From assembly GCA_026770585.1 (NCBI GenBank), contig MU647119.1, positions 57,553-68,559 on the forward strand: a DNA stretch of 11,007 nt, given 5' to 3'. Positions 5,289 through 10,973 of the stretch are shown here, one piece after another (position 1 is the first letter of the stretch; the number at the start of each line of letters is the position of its first letter). The position numbers and the translations under genes were made by a program. The DNA comes from Baffinella frigidus. Its lineage: Eukaryota; Cryptophyceae; Cryptomonadales; Baffinellaceae. The notes under the pieces are model-generated. The model was not told where the DNA came from. It did not search any database and saw only the letters and a program-made list of their open reading frames with translations.

Positions 5289-5462
5289 ACCACCAGCCCT
5301 GAGAGGTGGCTCAGATTGTGGTCTGTAGTTTGAGCCATTTTACCTTACTGCGGGGTCGATTCGACCCCGCTACAACTTCAAAAGTCGCAATCTTGGTGCA
5401 AAATCAACTTCTGGGATTTCTGTTCCAGACCATAATTTGAGCTACCTCCAAGGGCTAGTGGG
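5289..5462. mobile_element. Foldback element with a central GC hairpin
   Basis: The arms at 5289-5325 and 5426-5462 are inverted over 37 nt with roughly 30 matches (ACCAGCCCTGAGAGGTGGCTC / GAGCTACCTCCAAGGGCTAG region). The centre carries a perfect 10-bp stem with a 1-nt loop, GCGGGGTCGATTCGACCCCGC without interruption over 5350-5370. Only one copy is visible here. Confidence 0.8.
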
Positions 5463-5484
5463 AGAGCGAGCGAGCGAGCGAGCG
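5463..5484 (+). repeat. GAGC tetranucleotide microsatellite
   Basis: Five consecutive GAGC/AGCG units. A second GAGC tract occurs at 10321, where it continues into a GA run. Confidence 0.9.
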
Positions 5485-5535
5485 TGGAGAGTGAAAGCTT
5501 GAGCTAGCTGCCCACGTCACGGTCTGCCATCCCCA

Positions 5536-5579
5536 CCCTAAACCCTAAACCCTAAACCCTAAACCCTAAACCCTAAACC
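5536..5579 (-). repeat. Interstitial telomere-type array, C-rich strand
   Basis: Six perfect CCCTAAA heptamers. Together with 5621-5672 it forms a divergent pair (C-rich then G-rich) around a 42-bp spacer rich in GCAGC/GCTGC. The pair could form a hairpin. Confidence 0.95.
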
Positions 5580-5606
5580 AGCAGCTGCTTCTCCCCCTCT
5601 GCTGCA

Positions 5607-5686
5607 CCGGCTGCAATACATTTAGGGTTTAGGGGTTTAGGGTTTAGGGTTTAGTGTTTAGTGTTTAGGGTTCCGGCAGCAATACC
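5607..5686 (+). repeat. TTTAGGG block flanked by a 14-bp direct repeat
   Basis: The telomere-type block 5621-5672 (TTTAGGG with TTTAGTG and TTTAGGGG variants) lies exactly between CCGGCTGCAATACA (5607-5620) and CCGGCAGCAATACC (5673-5686), which match at 12 of 14. This is what an insertion of telomeric sequence with duplication of the target would leave. Confidence 0.8.
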
Positions 5687-5723
5687 TTGCGGTTCAACCG
5701 CGTCAAAACAAGAGTGAAGTTTC

Positions 5724-5884
5724 ATAGGGCAACGTCCTGAAAACCGGGTAGTTAGGCCTACGGTATTGCCTACGGTAGGCCGTAGGGGCCTAGGGGAGGT
5801 CCTACGAAACATTAGGTTCTAGGAGCCCTACGGCCTACCGTAGGCAGTAGACTTAACTACCCGGTTTTCAAGACGTTACCCTAT
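5724..5884. mobile_element. F5 foldback, complete copy
   Basis: Nearly the whole 161 bp folds on itself. The ends are ATAGGGCAACGTCCTGAAAA and the inverted TTTTCAAGACGTTACCCTAT, then ACCGGGTAGTTA, GCCTACGGTAGGC and CCTAGGGGAGGTCCTACGAA on the left are mirrored on the right. A half copy is at 2208-2310. It shares the CTACGGTAGGC motif with F1 but has different ends. No coding capacity. Confidence 0.9.
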
Positions 5885-5922
5885 TAAATTGTTAACACCT
5901 GACGGGGACCCCCACCGAGGCT

Positions 5923-6047
5923 ATCTAGCTCTGCCTGAGTTTTATTCTGGCTCGTCCTAAAGGCTTTCTATTCGCCCGTTCGTACTGGATTTCTGCTCTG
6001 TAATACTTTCAAGGACGAGCCAGAATAAAACCCAGGCAGAGCCAGAT
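5923..6047. mobile_element. F6 foldback element
   Basis: The arms at 5923-5958 and 6012-6047 are 36 nt and match at 34 of 36 when inverted (ATCTAGCTCTGCCTGAGTTT.. and TTATTCTGGCTCGTCCT). The loop is 53 nt and unstructured. Homology may continue weakly outward (CACCGAGG / GGTCGGC). A single copy in this window. Confidence 0.85.
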
Positions 6048-6163
6048 GGTCGGCAGGGATGACGAGAGAGATCTCGCAAGCAAAAACAACGCCACGCTAG
6101 ATGGCTCGCGTGAGTGAACCTTGAAACTTTAGCCAAATCTAGCCTAGAAAATAAAGAAGATTA

Positions 6164-6203
6164 TTCAAGAAAAGCATCATACAACCAGCACCATTTTCTT
6201 GAA
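6164..6203. repeat. Small hairpin
   Basis: TTCAAGAAAA (6164-6173) and TTTTCTTGAA (6194-6203) pair perfectly with a 20-nt loop, in an AT-rich stretch. From 6226 to 6249 there are three CCCTAAG/CCCCAAG heptamers, a further telomere variant. The 80-codon open frame at 6114-6356 spans these and has no recognisable content. Confidence 0.6.
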
Positions 6204-6359
6204 TATTTCGAAGCCACATGTGAACCCCAAGCCCTAAGCCCTAAGCCCCATCAACGGCGATTCTTGCCCGGGCGAAGGGGAATGGCCCCCCTTCGACACT
6301 CACAGCGCGCGAGGCACGTTCACGACCAGTTTCTGCGTTTCAGTAAAGGCGTTTAGATG

Positions 6360-7390
6360 TCGAATTGAGGTCTCACCGAGCACGCCTGGTGCCGCCCTTC
6401 CGCCCCAGCGGCCCAGGAGCCCTGCAGCACCAACCCACCCTGTGCAAATGCCATCCCGCGCCGTCCACCCACCCATCCCCCCACCCCAGAAGCATCCTTC
6501 CCAGCCCGATCCCCGACCCTTCCACCCACGCTCCTTCCACCGTTCATCGAAGGCGCTCCCGAGAAGGCGCTCGGGGGAGAGAGCGCGCAGAAGCGGGGGA
6601 GCGCGCGCGGGAGGCAAAGAGATGTGAAAAACATGGCAGCGGGAAGCGCTGCGCGCCTCCCTGAGCCACGAGGCCTGGACATGGGCCACAAGACCCCCCC
6701 GCCCTCACGGCGCACCAAATCGACAATTTTCTATTTTCCATTTTTTGGGCAAAATGGCTCCACGGACGTCGAAATCCGACGTCCTTGAGTTCGTCGCGGG
6801 TCACGTCCAAAAAAATCTTGTTGCAAGACAGCCTCGAGAGCTTAGGCGATGGTGTCACCCGAACCGCCGCCGCGAGAAGCTCACCCATCTGCATCTCCCG
6901 TTCCCAAGATCGCGGGGGCATCATCGCCCTGGGATGCGCTTTCGCCGCTCCTGCGCACGCCAGGTGGGCTGCAAGATGCAAGAGACGCCTCGCCCAATCC
7001 CTCCAAACTTTTTTCGCGGGAGAACTTGCTTGCCCCCTTCCAGCGTCCCCCTCCCCTCGATCCTGGTAGCTGCACCCACAGGGAACAAGAGCCCTCACCA
7101 GGTCTGGCGCAGCACGTTGTGTCTTTGCTCCAGGTTGCCCCAGAGTGTCGGGAAAGTTTCTCATGTACAGCCACATCGCCCGCCTGCACCCAGCCTGTGC
7201 GGCAGGCCCTGGTCTGGGTACGTGCTTGGCGGGCTACTGGTCCTTGCCCCCACGTTTCACGTCATGTTCCCTGTAAGAAGACGCGCACTGCCCCGTTCCC
7301 AGCACCTTCCTCCTCGCTTTCTGGAGAGGCTAGCCGGGCGCAGCGAGCACACACCAGCAGGGGGATTCGTGCGCTGGGAACCCCAAGTTA
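6360..7390. other. GC-rich tract with overlapping open frames on both strands
   Basis: This is the only kilobase without foldback elements or heptamers, so it is the best place for a real gene. Plus-strand frames at 6745-7488 (247 codons) and 6849-7391 (180) and minus-strand frames at 6544-7176 (210) and 6353-6718 (121) overlap. None is recognisable over its length. Third codon positions are not consistently biased in any of them where I checked. The plus strand is pyrimidine-rich at 6380-6540, 7020-7100 and 7290-7390. A hairpin GGACGTCG AAATC CGACGTCC occupies 6764-6784. Confidence 0.4.
6739..6822 (-). CDS. Possible exon with a SAM-domain-like segment
   Basis: In the minus-strand frame 7176-6544, residues 119-146 read NKIFLDVTRDELKDVGF then RRPWSHFAQKM. 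The spacing (hydrophobic-L-x-[VT]-T-x-x-[DE]-L-K-x-x-G-[FI], then an aromatic/basic stretch and a hydrophobic helix) resembles the second half of a SAM domain, a small helical protein-protein interaction module. I do not see the first helices upstream in the same frame, so an intron or chance would be needed. The plus-strand frame through the same bases (SDVLEFVAGHVQKNL) is also open and looks no less protein-like. Low confidence. Confidence 0.2.
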
Positions 7391-7508
7391 GCGCTTCTCC
7401 CAGACCTGTCAGCACCACCAGCGTACCCGACCCCCTCGCACCCGCAGGAGCGATCTCCCAGACGCGTCAGCACCCCCAGCGGATCTGACCCCCCTCCCCT
7501 GCACACAC
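7391..7508 (+). repeat. 59-bp tandem duplication
   Basis: Units 7391-7449 and 7450-7508 share GCG.TCTCCCAGAC, GTCAGCACC, CCAGCG and GACCCC. Part of the unit (GCAGGAGCGATCTC) reappears at about 7711. Confidence 0.65.
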
Positions 7509-7824
7509 ACCACCAGCGACCCGAGGCGAACCAAATCGGGTTGGATCCGGTTTTTTTCCCCACCATGAGTCTACTCTCAGAGTAGACTGCTGCCATCTAT
7601 TCGCCCCCGTAGGAAATCCCTAGGTCTCCAGGGGGTTGCTACCGTAGGATCTTGGTATCCAAAAATACCCCACTACCCTGTTTTGATTCACTTGGGGTTG
7701 GTTTTGGTGGGCAGGAGCGATCTCGAACACATCGACCTCCGCGTCCCTCGACAACGCGCTCCTCCTCCAGCGCGCCCTCCATGTGACTCCTAGCTCTGTC
7801 CCACTTGATTCGGGCTCCACATAA
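7509..7824. other. Spacer with a perfect hairpin
   Basis: AGTCTACTC TCA GAGTAGACT (7568-7588) is a 9-bp stem with a 3-nt loop, followed by an ordinary mixed sequence rather than a T-run. GGTAT CCAAAA ATACC lies at about 7657. The motif GCTACCGTAGGATC (about 7637) recalls the F1/F5 interior. No gene is recognised. Confidence 0.5.
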
Positions 7825-7906
7825 ATTCGCCCCCCCCCCCAATTTCACAGGAAAATTTTGCCACCCCCCCATGAAATTCACCTGTGGAATTTGGGGGCGG
7901 GGGCGA
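7825..7906. repeat. Foldback with poly-C / poly-G arms
   Basis: ATTCGCCCC (C-run) AATTTCACAGG at 7825-7851 pairs with CCTGTGGAATTTGGGGGCGG GGGCGAA at 7881-7906. The long homopolymer runs make the exact length uncertain in both nature and assembly. Confidence 0.65.
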
Positions 7907-7948
7907 ACCTCCATTGCCTCCCCCTCTCACTCTCCCAGGGGAACACTC

Positions 7949-8001
7949 ACTATTTCCAAGGTCACATGCTGAGGATGAGGTACAAATCCGCCAACTTTGG
8001 A
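7949..8001 (-). repeat. F3 dispersed unit, copy e, reversed
   Basis: On the minus strand it reads TCCAAAGTTGGCGGATTTGT, then ACCTCATCCTCAGCATGTGA, then CCTTGGAAATAGT. It is closest to copy d at 8613, with which it shares the adjoining sequence GGTCGCACCAAATT on the plus strand. Confidence 0.75.
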
Positions 8002-8014
8002 GCGCGGAAAGGTC

Positions 8015-8182
8015 GCACCAAATTTCATCCCGCCAGGCATTCAAACCAAATGCTCGAAATGCATACTTTTGGCGTCAGATTCTGCCTGAAGTGGCCAAAT
8101 TGGCAACTCTTGGCAACTTCTGACGCCAAACGTATGCGTTTCGAGCATTTAATTTGAACGCCTGGCGGTATGAAATTGGTGC
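8015..8182. mobile_element. Long-armed foldback element (F4)
   Basis: The arms at 8015-8079 and 8119-8182 (about 65 nt) are inverted with few mismatches: GCACCAAATTTCAT, CCGCCAGGC.TTCAAA, AAATGCTCGAAA.GCATAC and TTGGCGTCAGA on the left are all mirrored on the right. The loop of about 39 nt contains GCCAAATTGGC. The left end starts inside sequence shared with the F3 flank, so the true border is uncertain. Confidence 0.9.
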
Positions 8183-8301
8183 CCTCCATGTGCCTCCCAC
8201 GCCACATTCTTGGAAGGGGTCGCCAAAAGTCAATTCCCCGGAAGGAATCTGGGGAAGCTGGGACTTTTGGGACAGTTCGGCGTCAACATGGAGGGCCCTC
8301 C
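8183..8301. repeat. Second, weaker inverted repeat abutting F4
   Basis: CCCTCCATG (8183-8191) is inverted as CATGGAGGG (8287-8295), and inside, CCAAAAGTC (8223-8231) pairs with GACTTTTGG (8262-8270). The right end is itself palindromic (TGGAGGGCCCTCCA, 8288-8301). CCCTCCATGTG also occurs at about 7776. Confidence 0.6.
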
Positions 8302-8349
8302 ACGTGCCCACCAACCCTCTCAACCCGCTGACATCCTAAAACGGTGGAA

Positions 8350-8380
8350 TACAAATATGACGGATTCCGTCACATTTGTA
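8350..8380. repeat. 31-nt near-perfect palindrome
   Basis: TACAAATATGACGGA, one base, then TCCGTCACATTTGTA, with 14 of 15 pairs. No loop to speak of. Confidence 0.75.
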
Positions 8381-8470
8381 CCTGACAATAGGACGCATAG
8401 TGATTTGAGAAAACTTTGAGGATTGATGCCCCCCCCTCTCGCAAGGGAACACCGACGATTTAATCGCGGC

Positions 8471-8602
8471 GAGTATTTGACTCAAGTACGATCTTGGCAA
8501 CGAAATTTACTACACTCCGGACTTTCCAAGTCACGTCCGTGTAGTAATTTTCGTTGCAAATTGGATCGGAGATCCCCGCAATTGTATATGACTCAAATAC
8601 TC
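8471..8602 (+). mobile_element. Foldback with shared core but different outer arms, copy 4
   Basis: The core (8498-8556) reads CAACGAAATTTACTACAC .. CGTGTAGTAATTTTCGTTG, clearly the same termini as in the F2 copies. The outer arms are unrelated to F2: GAGTATTTGACTCA (8471-8484) inverted at 8589-8602 with 13 of 14 matches. The centre of the core is also different and shorter (CGGAC .. GTCCG stem). Confidence 0.8.
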
Positions 8603-8612
8603 GTCCGGATGA

Positions 8613-8663
8613 GATTCTAAAGTTGACATGCTGGGGTTGTGGTACAAATCTGCCAACTTTGGA
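8613..8663 (-). repeat. F3 dispersed unit, copy d, reversed
   Basis: On the minus strand it reads TCCAAAGTTGGCAGATTTGT, then ACCACAACCCCAGCATGTCA, then ACTTTAGAATC. It lies 10 bp from the core-bearing foldback. GGAGAGGTCGCACCAAATTG follows on the plus strand, as for copy e. Confidence 0.8.
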
Positions 8664-8732
8664 GCGGAGAGGTCGCACCAAATTGAACGAGACTGAGACA
8701 GAGCTAGATAGTGGGCGGCCGTGGGTAAAACT

Positions 8733-9043
8733 TAAACCCCAAACCCCAAACCCTAAACCCTAAACCCTAAACCCTGAACCCCAAACCCCAAACCCTAAAC
8801 CCTACACCCTAAACACTAACCACTAAACCCTAAATCCCCTAAACCCCAAACCACAAACCATAAACCCCCTAAACCCTAAACCCTAAACCCTAAACCCAAA
8901 CCCCAAACGCAAACCCGAAACCTCGCGCGCGCTATCCCCCACACGTTTCCCAGGCCCCACACGTTTCCCAGACACCTAAATCCTAAATCCTCAACCCTCA
9001 ACCCTCCACCTCAAACCCTAAAACCCAAACCCTCAACCTTCAA
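8733..9043 (-). repeat. Degenerate telomere-like heptamer field 1
   Basis: Mostly CCCTAAA and CCCCAAA with CCCTGAA, CCCTACA, CACTAAC and other variants (8733-8922), then CCTAAAT / CCTCAAC variants (8974-9043). A 16-bp direct repeat, CCCACACGTTTCCCAG, interrupts the field at 8938-8953 and 8956-8971. The C-rich strand is on plus. Confidence 0.9.
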
Positions 9044-9047
9044 CCAG

Positions 9048-9188
9048 GCTCTGACGGGCCCTGCGGCGGGCGCGGCAAAAGTTGACGGACCATCGTCCAC
9101 TTTGGCGGGGGGCGGTGCTTCCGGGGAGGGAAAGTCAACCCCGGTGGATGCTGACGCGGTGCGCGCCCCCTTTCCGCCCCAAAGTTGA
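9048..9188 (+). CDS. Possible terminal exon, unrecognised
   Basis: After a splice-acceptor-like CAACCAG, the frame starting GCT CTG ACG reads ALTGPAAGAAKVDGPSS, then TLAGGGASGEGKS and TPVDADAVRAPFPPQS, ending at TGA (9186-9188). The Ala/Gly/Pro-rich texture is protein-like, and about two thirds of codons end in G or C. The last codons and the stop lie in F3 copy c. No domain is recognised. Confidence 0.25.
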   Translation, partial: ALTGPAAGAAKVDGPSSTLAGGGASGEGKSTPVDADAVRAPFPPQS

Positions 9189-9236
9189 CGAATTTGTACC
9201 ACGCGCCCAGGGTGGCAACTTAAGAATAGTTTTCAG
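9177..9236 (+). repeat. F3 dispersed unit, copy c
   Basis: CCCCAAAGTTGACGAATTTG, then CCCAGGGTGGCAACTTAAG, then AATAGT. After it, TTTTCAGAAACGATTTTG and an AT-rich run to about 9273 resemble a single decayed F2 outer arm. Confidence 0.75.
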
Positions 9237-9288
9237 AAACGATTTTGTTTTTAAACTAAATATAATAAATTACCCTCTTCGTTCGCAG

Positions 9289-9399
9289 GTGGCGCTGCTC
9301 CTGCGGTGCACGCACGTCGCGTGCCTCACCCTCCAGAAGCTCATCTCTTCCGAGGAGCACGTCGATGGGTCTACCCCCACCACCCTGAACCCTGGACCC
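9289..9399 (+). CDS. Possible exon, strongly G/C at third positions
   Basis: It is preceded by a pyrimidine tract and acceptor (CCCTCTTCGTTCGCAG). The frame GTG GCG CTG CTC gives VALLLRCTHVACLTLQKL then ISSEEHVDG, and 24 of the first 25 codons end in G or C. This bias, in a helical-looking sequence, is the best coding signal in the window. The frame then runs into the heptamer field and stops at TGA (9400-9402), so the real exon would end earlier at an unseen donor. No family is assigned. Confidence 0.35.
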
Positions 9400-9717
9400 T
9401 GAACCCTGAAGTCTGAACTCTGGACCCTGAAACCTGAACCCTGAAGTCTGAACCCTAAACCCTGAAGTCTGAACCCTGAACCCTTAACCCTAAACCCTGA
9501 ACCCTGAACCCCAACGCCTAAACCCTTCGGTGCTCTCCGCTCCTGGACCCAAAAGCCAAACCCTAAACCCTGAACCCTGAACCCTAAACCCTAAACCCTG
9601 AACCCTAAACCCTGAACCCCAACCCCCAAACCCTCATTACTCACCCCTAAACCCCAAACCTTAAACCCCAAACCCGTAACCCTAACCCCCTAAACCCGAA
9701 ACCCCTAAAACCGAAAC
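9381..9717 (-). repeat. Degenerate telomere-like field 2, CCCTGAA-dominated
   Basis: 9381-9525 is dominated by CCCTGAA, with a higher-order unit CCCTGAAGTCTGAAC seen three times. 9549-9717 mixes CCCTAAA and CCCTGAA, then CCCCAAA and CCCGAAA. The C-rich strand is on plus. Confidence 0.9.
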
Positions 9718-9718
9718 C

Positions 9719-9932
9719 AGAGCGGCTCCCGCGGCGGGTGCGCTGCTCGATGCTTATCCGGGGAAACCGATTTTTCTTTCATTTGATGGCAACGAAAATT
9801 ACTGCACAAATGCTTTAATATCACTAATAAAAACGTATGTGTAGTAATTTTCGTTGCCATCAAATGAAAGAAAAATAGGGTTCCCCGGATAAATGCGTGA
9901 AATCGCAACCCTGAGCCGCAAACGATAAACCA
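9719..9932 (+). repeat. Exon-like module, copy A, split by an insertion
   Basis: The module AGCGG..CCCGCGG.GGGTGCG then CTGCTCGATGC (9721-9753) continues after the inserted element as GTGAAATCGCAACCCTGA, then CCGCAAACGATAAACCA (9897-9932). In one frame its first part reads AAPAAGALLDA. Copies are at 9963 (uninterrupted) and 10230. Confidence 0.75.
9754..9892 (-). mobile_element. Foldback with shared core, copy 5, with 4-bp target duplication
   Basis: The termini TTATCCGGGGAA / TTCCCCGGATAA are perfect. The full arms (9754-9808, 9838-9892) match at 52 of 55. ATGC flanks both sides (9750-9753, 9893-9896). The core at 9790-9856 (CAACGAAAATTACTGCACA .. TGTGTAGTAATTTTCGTTG) is the F2 core, and its centre is the reverse complement of the centre in copies 1-3. 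The outer arms differ from F2. No protein is encoded, so mobilisation would need factors from elsewhere. Confidence 0.9.
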
Positions 9933-9960
9933 CGAACTCTAAACCCCTACACCCGCAAGC

Positions 9961-10031
9961 AGAGCGGTGCCTGCCGCAGGTGCGCTGCTGGATGCGTGAT
10001 ATCGCAACCCTGAACCGCAAACGATAAACCA
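9961..10031 (+). repeat. Exon-like module, copy B (empty site)
   Basis: AGAGCGGTGCCTGCCGCAGG, then TGCGCTGCTGGATGCGTGAT, then ATCGCAACCCTGAACCGCAA. It matches both halves of copy A without the 139-bp element and with a single ATGC. In frame: AVPAAGALLDA then a stop. Confidence 0.8.
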
Positions 10032-10047
10032 TCCACCCAGAATTGTT

Positions 10048-10178
10048 GAGGGGGGGGTAGTTGATTTAAGCAGGATTCAGAAGTAAAATTACCTATGCCA
10101 TAGTATTGTCTCCTAAGATTTCTCCTATGAAACAATGAAGATGGCTCCAAGATTACCCAGGAATACCCCCCCCCCCAA
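10048..10178. other. AT-rich spacer between a G-run and a C-run
   Basis: TTGAGGGGGGGGTA (about 10046-10060) and TACCCCC..CAAGG (about 10163-10182) could pair, but I see no extended complementarity inside, only short ATTGT / ACAAT motifs (about 10105 and 10130). It may be a decayed foldback. Confidence 0.3.
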
Positions 10179-10194
10179 GGGCCTTGCGTGGATG

Positions 10195-10220
10195 AACCCT
10201 AAACCCTAAACCCCACACCC
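10195..10220 (-). repeat. Short telomere-like block
   Basis: CCCTAAACCCTAAACCCC, leading into an acceptor-like CGAAAGCAG before the third module copy. Confidence 0.8.
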
Positions 10221-10228
10221 GAAAGCAG

Positions 10229-10307
10229 GGCGGCTCCCGCGGTGGGCGCGCTGCTGGACGCGTGCGTGTGTGCGCTGGAGTGGGGCGGGGAGGCTGGCTC
10301 CACACAG
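10229..10307 (+). CDS. Possible internal exon, module copy C
   Basis: It is bounded by acceptor-like AAAGCAG and donor-like CAG|GTACTC. The frame GCG GCT CCC GCG GTG reads AAPAVGALLDACVCALEW, then GGEAGSTQ, with about 22 of 26 codons ending in G or C. Differences from copies A and B in the shared 11 codons are mostly at third positions. Helical repeat proteins have similar ALLDA-type helices, but I do not assign a family. Confidence 0.3.
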
Positions 10308-10320
10308 GTACTCCCGGAGG

Positions 10321-10337
10321 AGAGCGAGCGAGCGAGC

Positions 10338-10369
<32 letters not shown>

Positions 10370-10379
10370 GAGAGAGAGG
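10321..10379 (+). repeat. GAGC / GA microsatellite
   Basis: A GAGCGAGC tract passes into long GA runs with one interrupting GC. Purine-only over about 30 bases on the plus strand. Confidence 0.95.
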
Positions 10380-10403
10380 GTCTGGTTCCACCCAGATCGA
10401 GGG

Positions 10404-10540
10404 GTTTCGGGTTTCGGATTTCGGGTTTCGGGTTTCGGGTTTCGGGTTTGTGGATTAGGGCTTGTGGGTGAGGGTGTAGTGTTTAGAGCGGTTAGGGTTT
10501 ACGGTTTAGGGCGTGTGGGTTAGGGTTTAGGGTTTAGGGT
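10404..10540 (+). repeat. TTTCGGG array passing into TTTAGGG variants
   Basis: Five to six TTTCGGG heptamers (10404-10449), then degenerate GTGGATTAGGG-type units, then TTTAGGG near 10520-10540. The G-rich strand is on plus, opposite to fields 1 and 2. Confidence 0.9.
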
Positions 10541-10605
10541 GTTGTCGGGCCCACGCATACAGCTTGCCTCAGATTCAGGGGGGCTTAGGGGCCGTGTTAT
10601 ATGTT

Positions 10606-10760
10606 TAATATTCGTTTCGTTTTTGCGTGTTTATAATTCGTTTCGCTCTTGTATGTTAATATCATTTTCGCTTTTTAATCATTCGTTTTGAATATTTTTC
10701 GTATTGCATGTTTAGGTTTTCGTTTTTCTTTTCTATGTCTTTCTCGTTTCGTTTCTGTAG
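10606..10760 (+). repeat. T-rich region with degenerate 26-bp tandem units
   Basis: TAATATTCGTTTCG..GCGTGTT (10606-10631) is followed by TATAATTCGTTTCG..GTATGTT (10632-10657) and a more diverged third unit. TTCG/TTTCG recurs to about 10755. No gene is seen. Confidence 0.6.
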
Positions 10761-10918
10761 GTTTTGGGTTTAGGGTTTTGGGTTTAGGATTTAGAATTTA
10801 GGGTTTAGGGTTTAGGGTTTAGGGTTTAGGGTTTAGGGTTTAGGGTTAAAGGTTTTGGGTTTTGGGTTTTGGGTTTTGGGTTTAGGGTTTTGGGTTTAGG
10901 GTTTAGGGTTTAGGGTTT
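10761..10918 (+). repeat. TTTAGGG / TTTTGGG array
   Basis: TTTTGGG and TTTAGGG units, then a run of perfect TTTAGGG heptamers, then several TTTTGGG units, then TTTAGGG again. The switch between two block types shows homogenised sub-blocks. Confidence 0.95.
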
Positions 10919-10973
10919 GATATTAGGCAGGTCGTGGTGACGCGCTCCTAGCGATGGACCCCAACCCCTGGAA

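Noticed and set aside
5323-5342. GTAGTTTGAGCCATTTTACC as another spliced-leader-like stretch
   Set aside because: The order of the matching pieces is wrong for either strand of the leader.
6742-6764. Minus-strand CCGTGGAGCCATTTTGCC, resembling the dinoflagellate spliced-leader sequence
   Set aside because: It needs a 2-nt insertion and further mismatches. Only about 10 contiguous bases agree, and there is no retroposed-gene context, so it is not safe evidence for a dinoflagellate.
7568-7588. Perfect hairpin as a bacterial-type transcription terminator
   Set aside because: No T-run follows and there is no bacterial gene upstream.
10242-10523. 93-codon open frame beyond the exon-like part
   Set aside because: After the donor-like site it translates the GAGC/GA microsatellite and TTTCGGG heptamers, so the continuation is an artefact.
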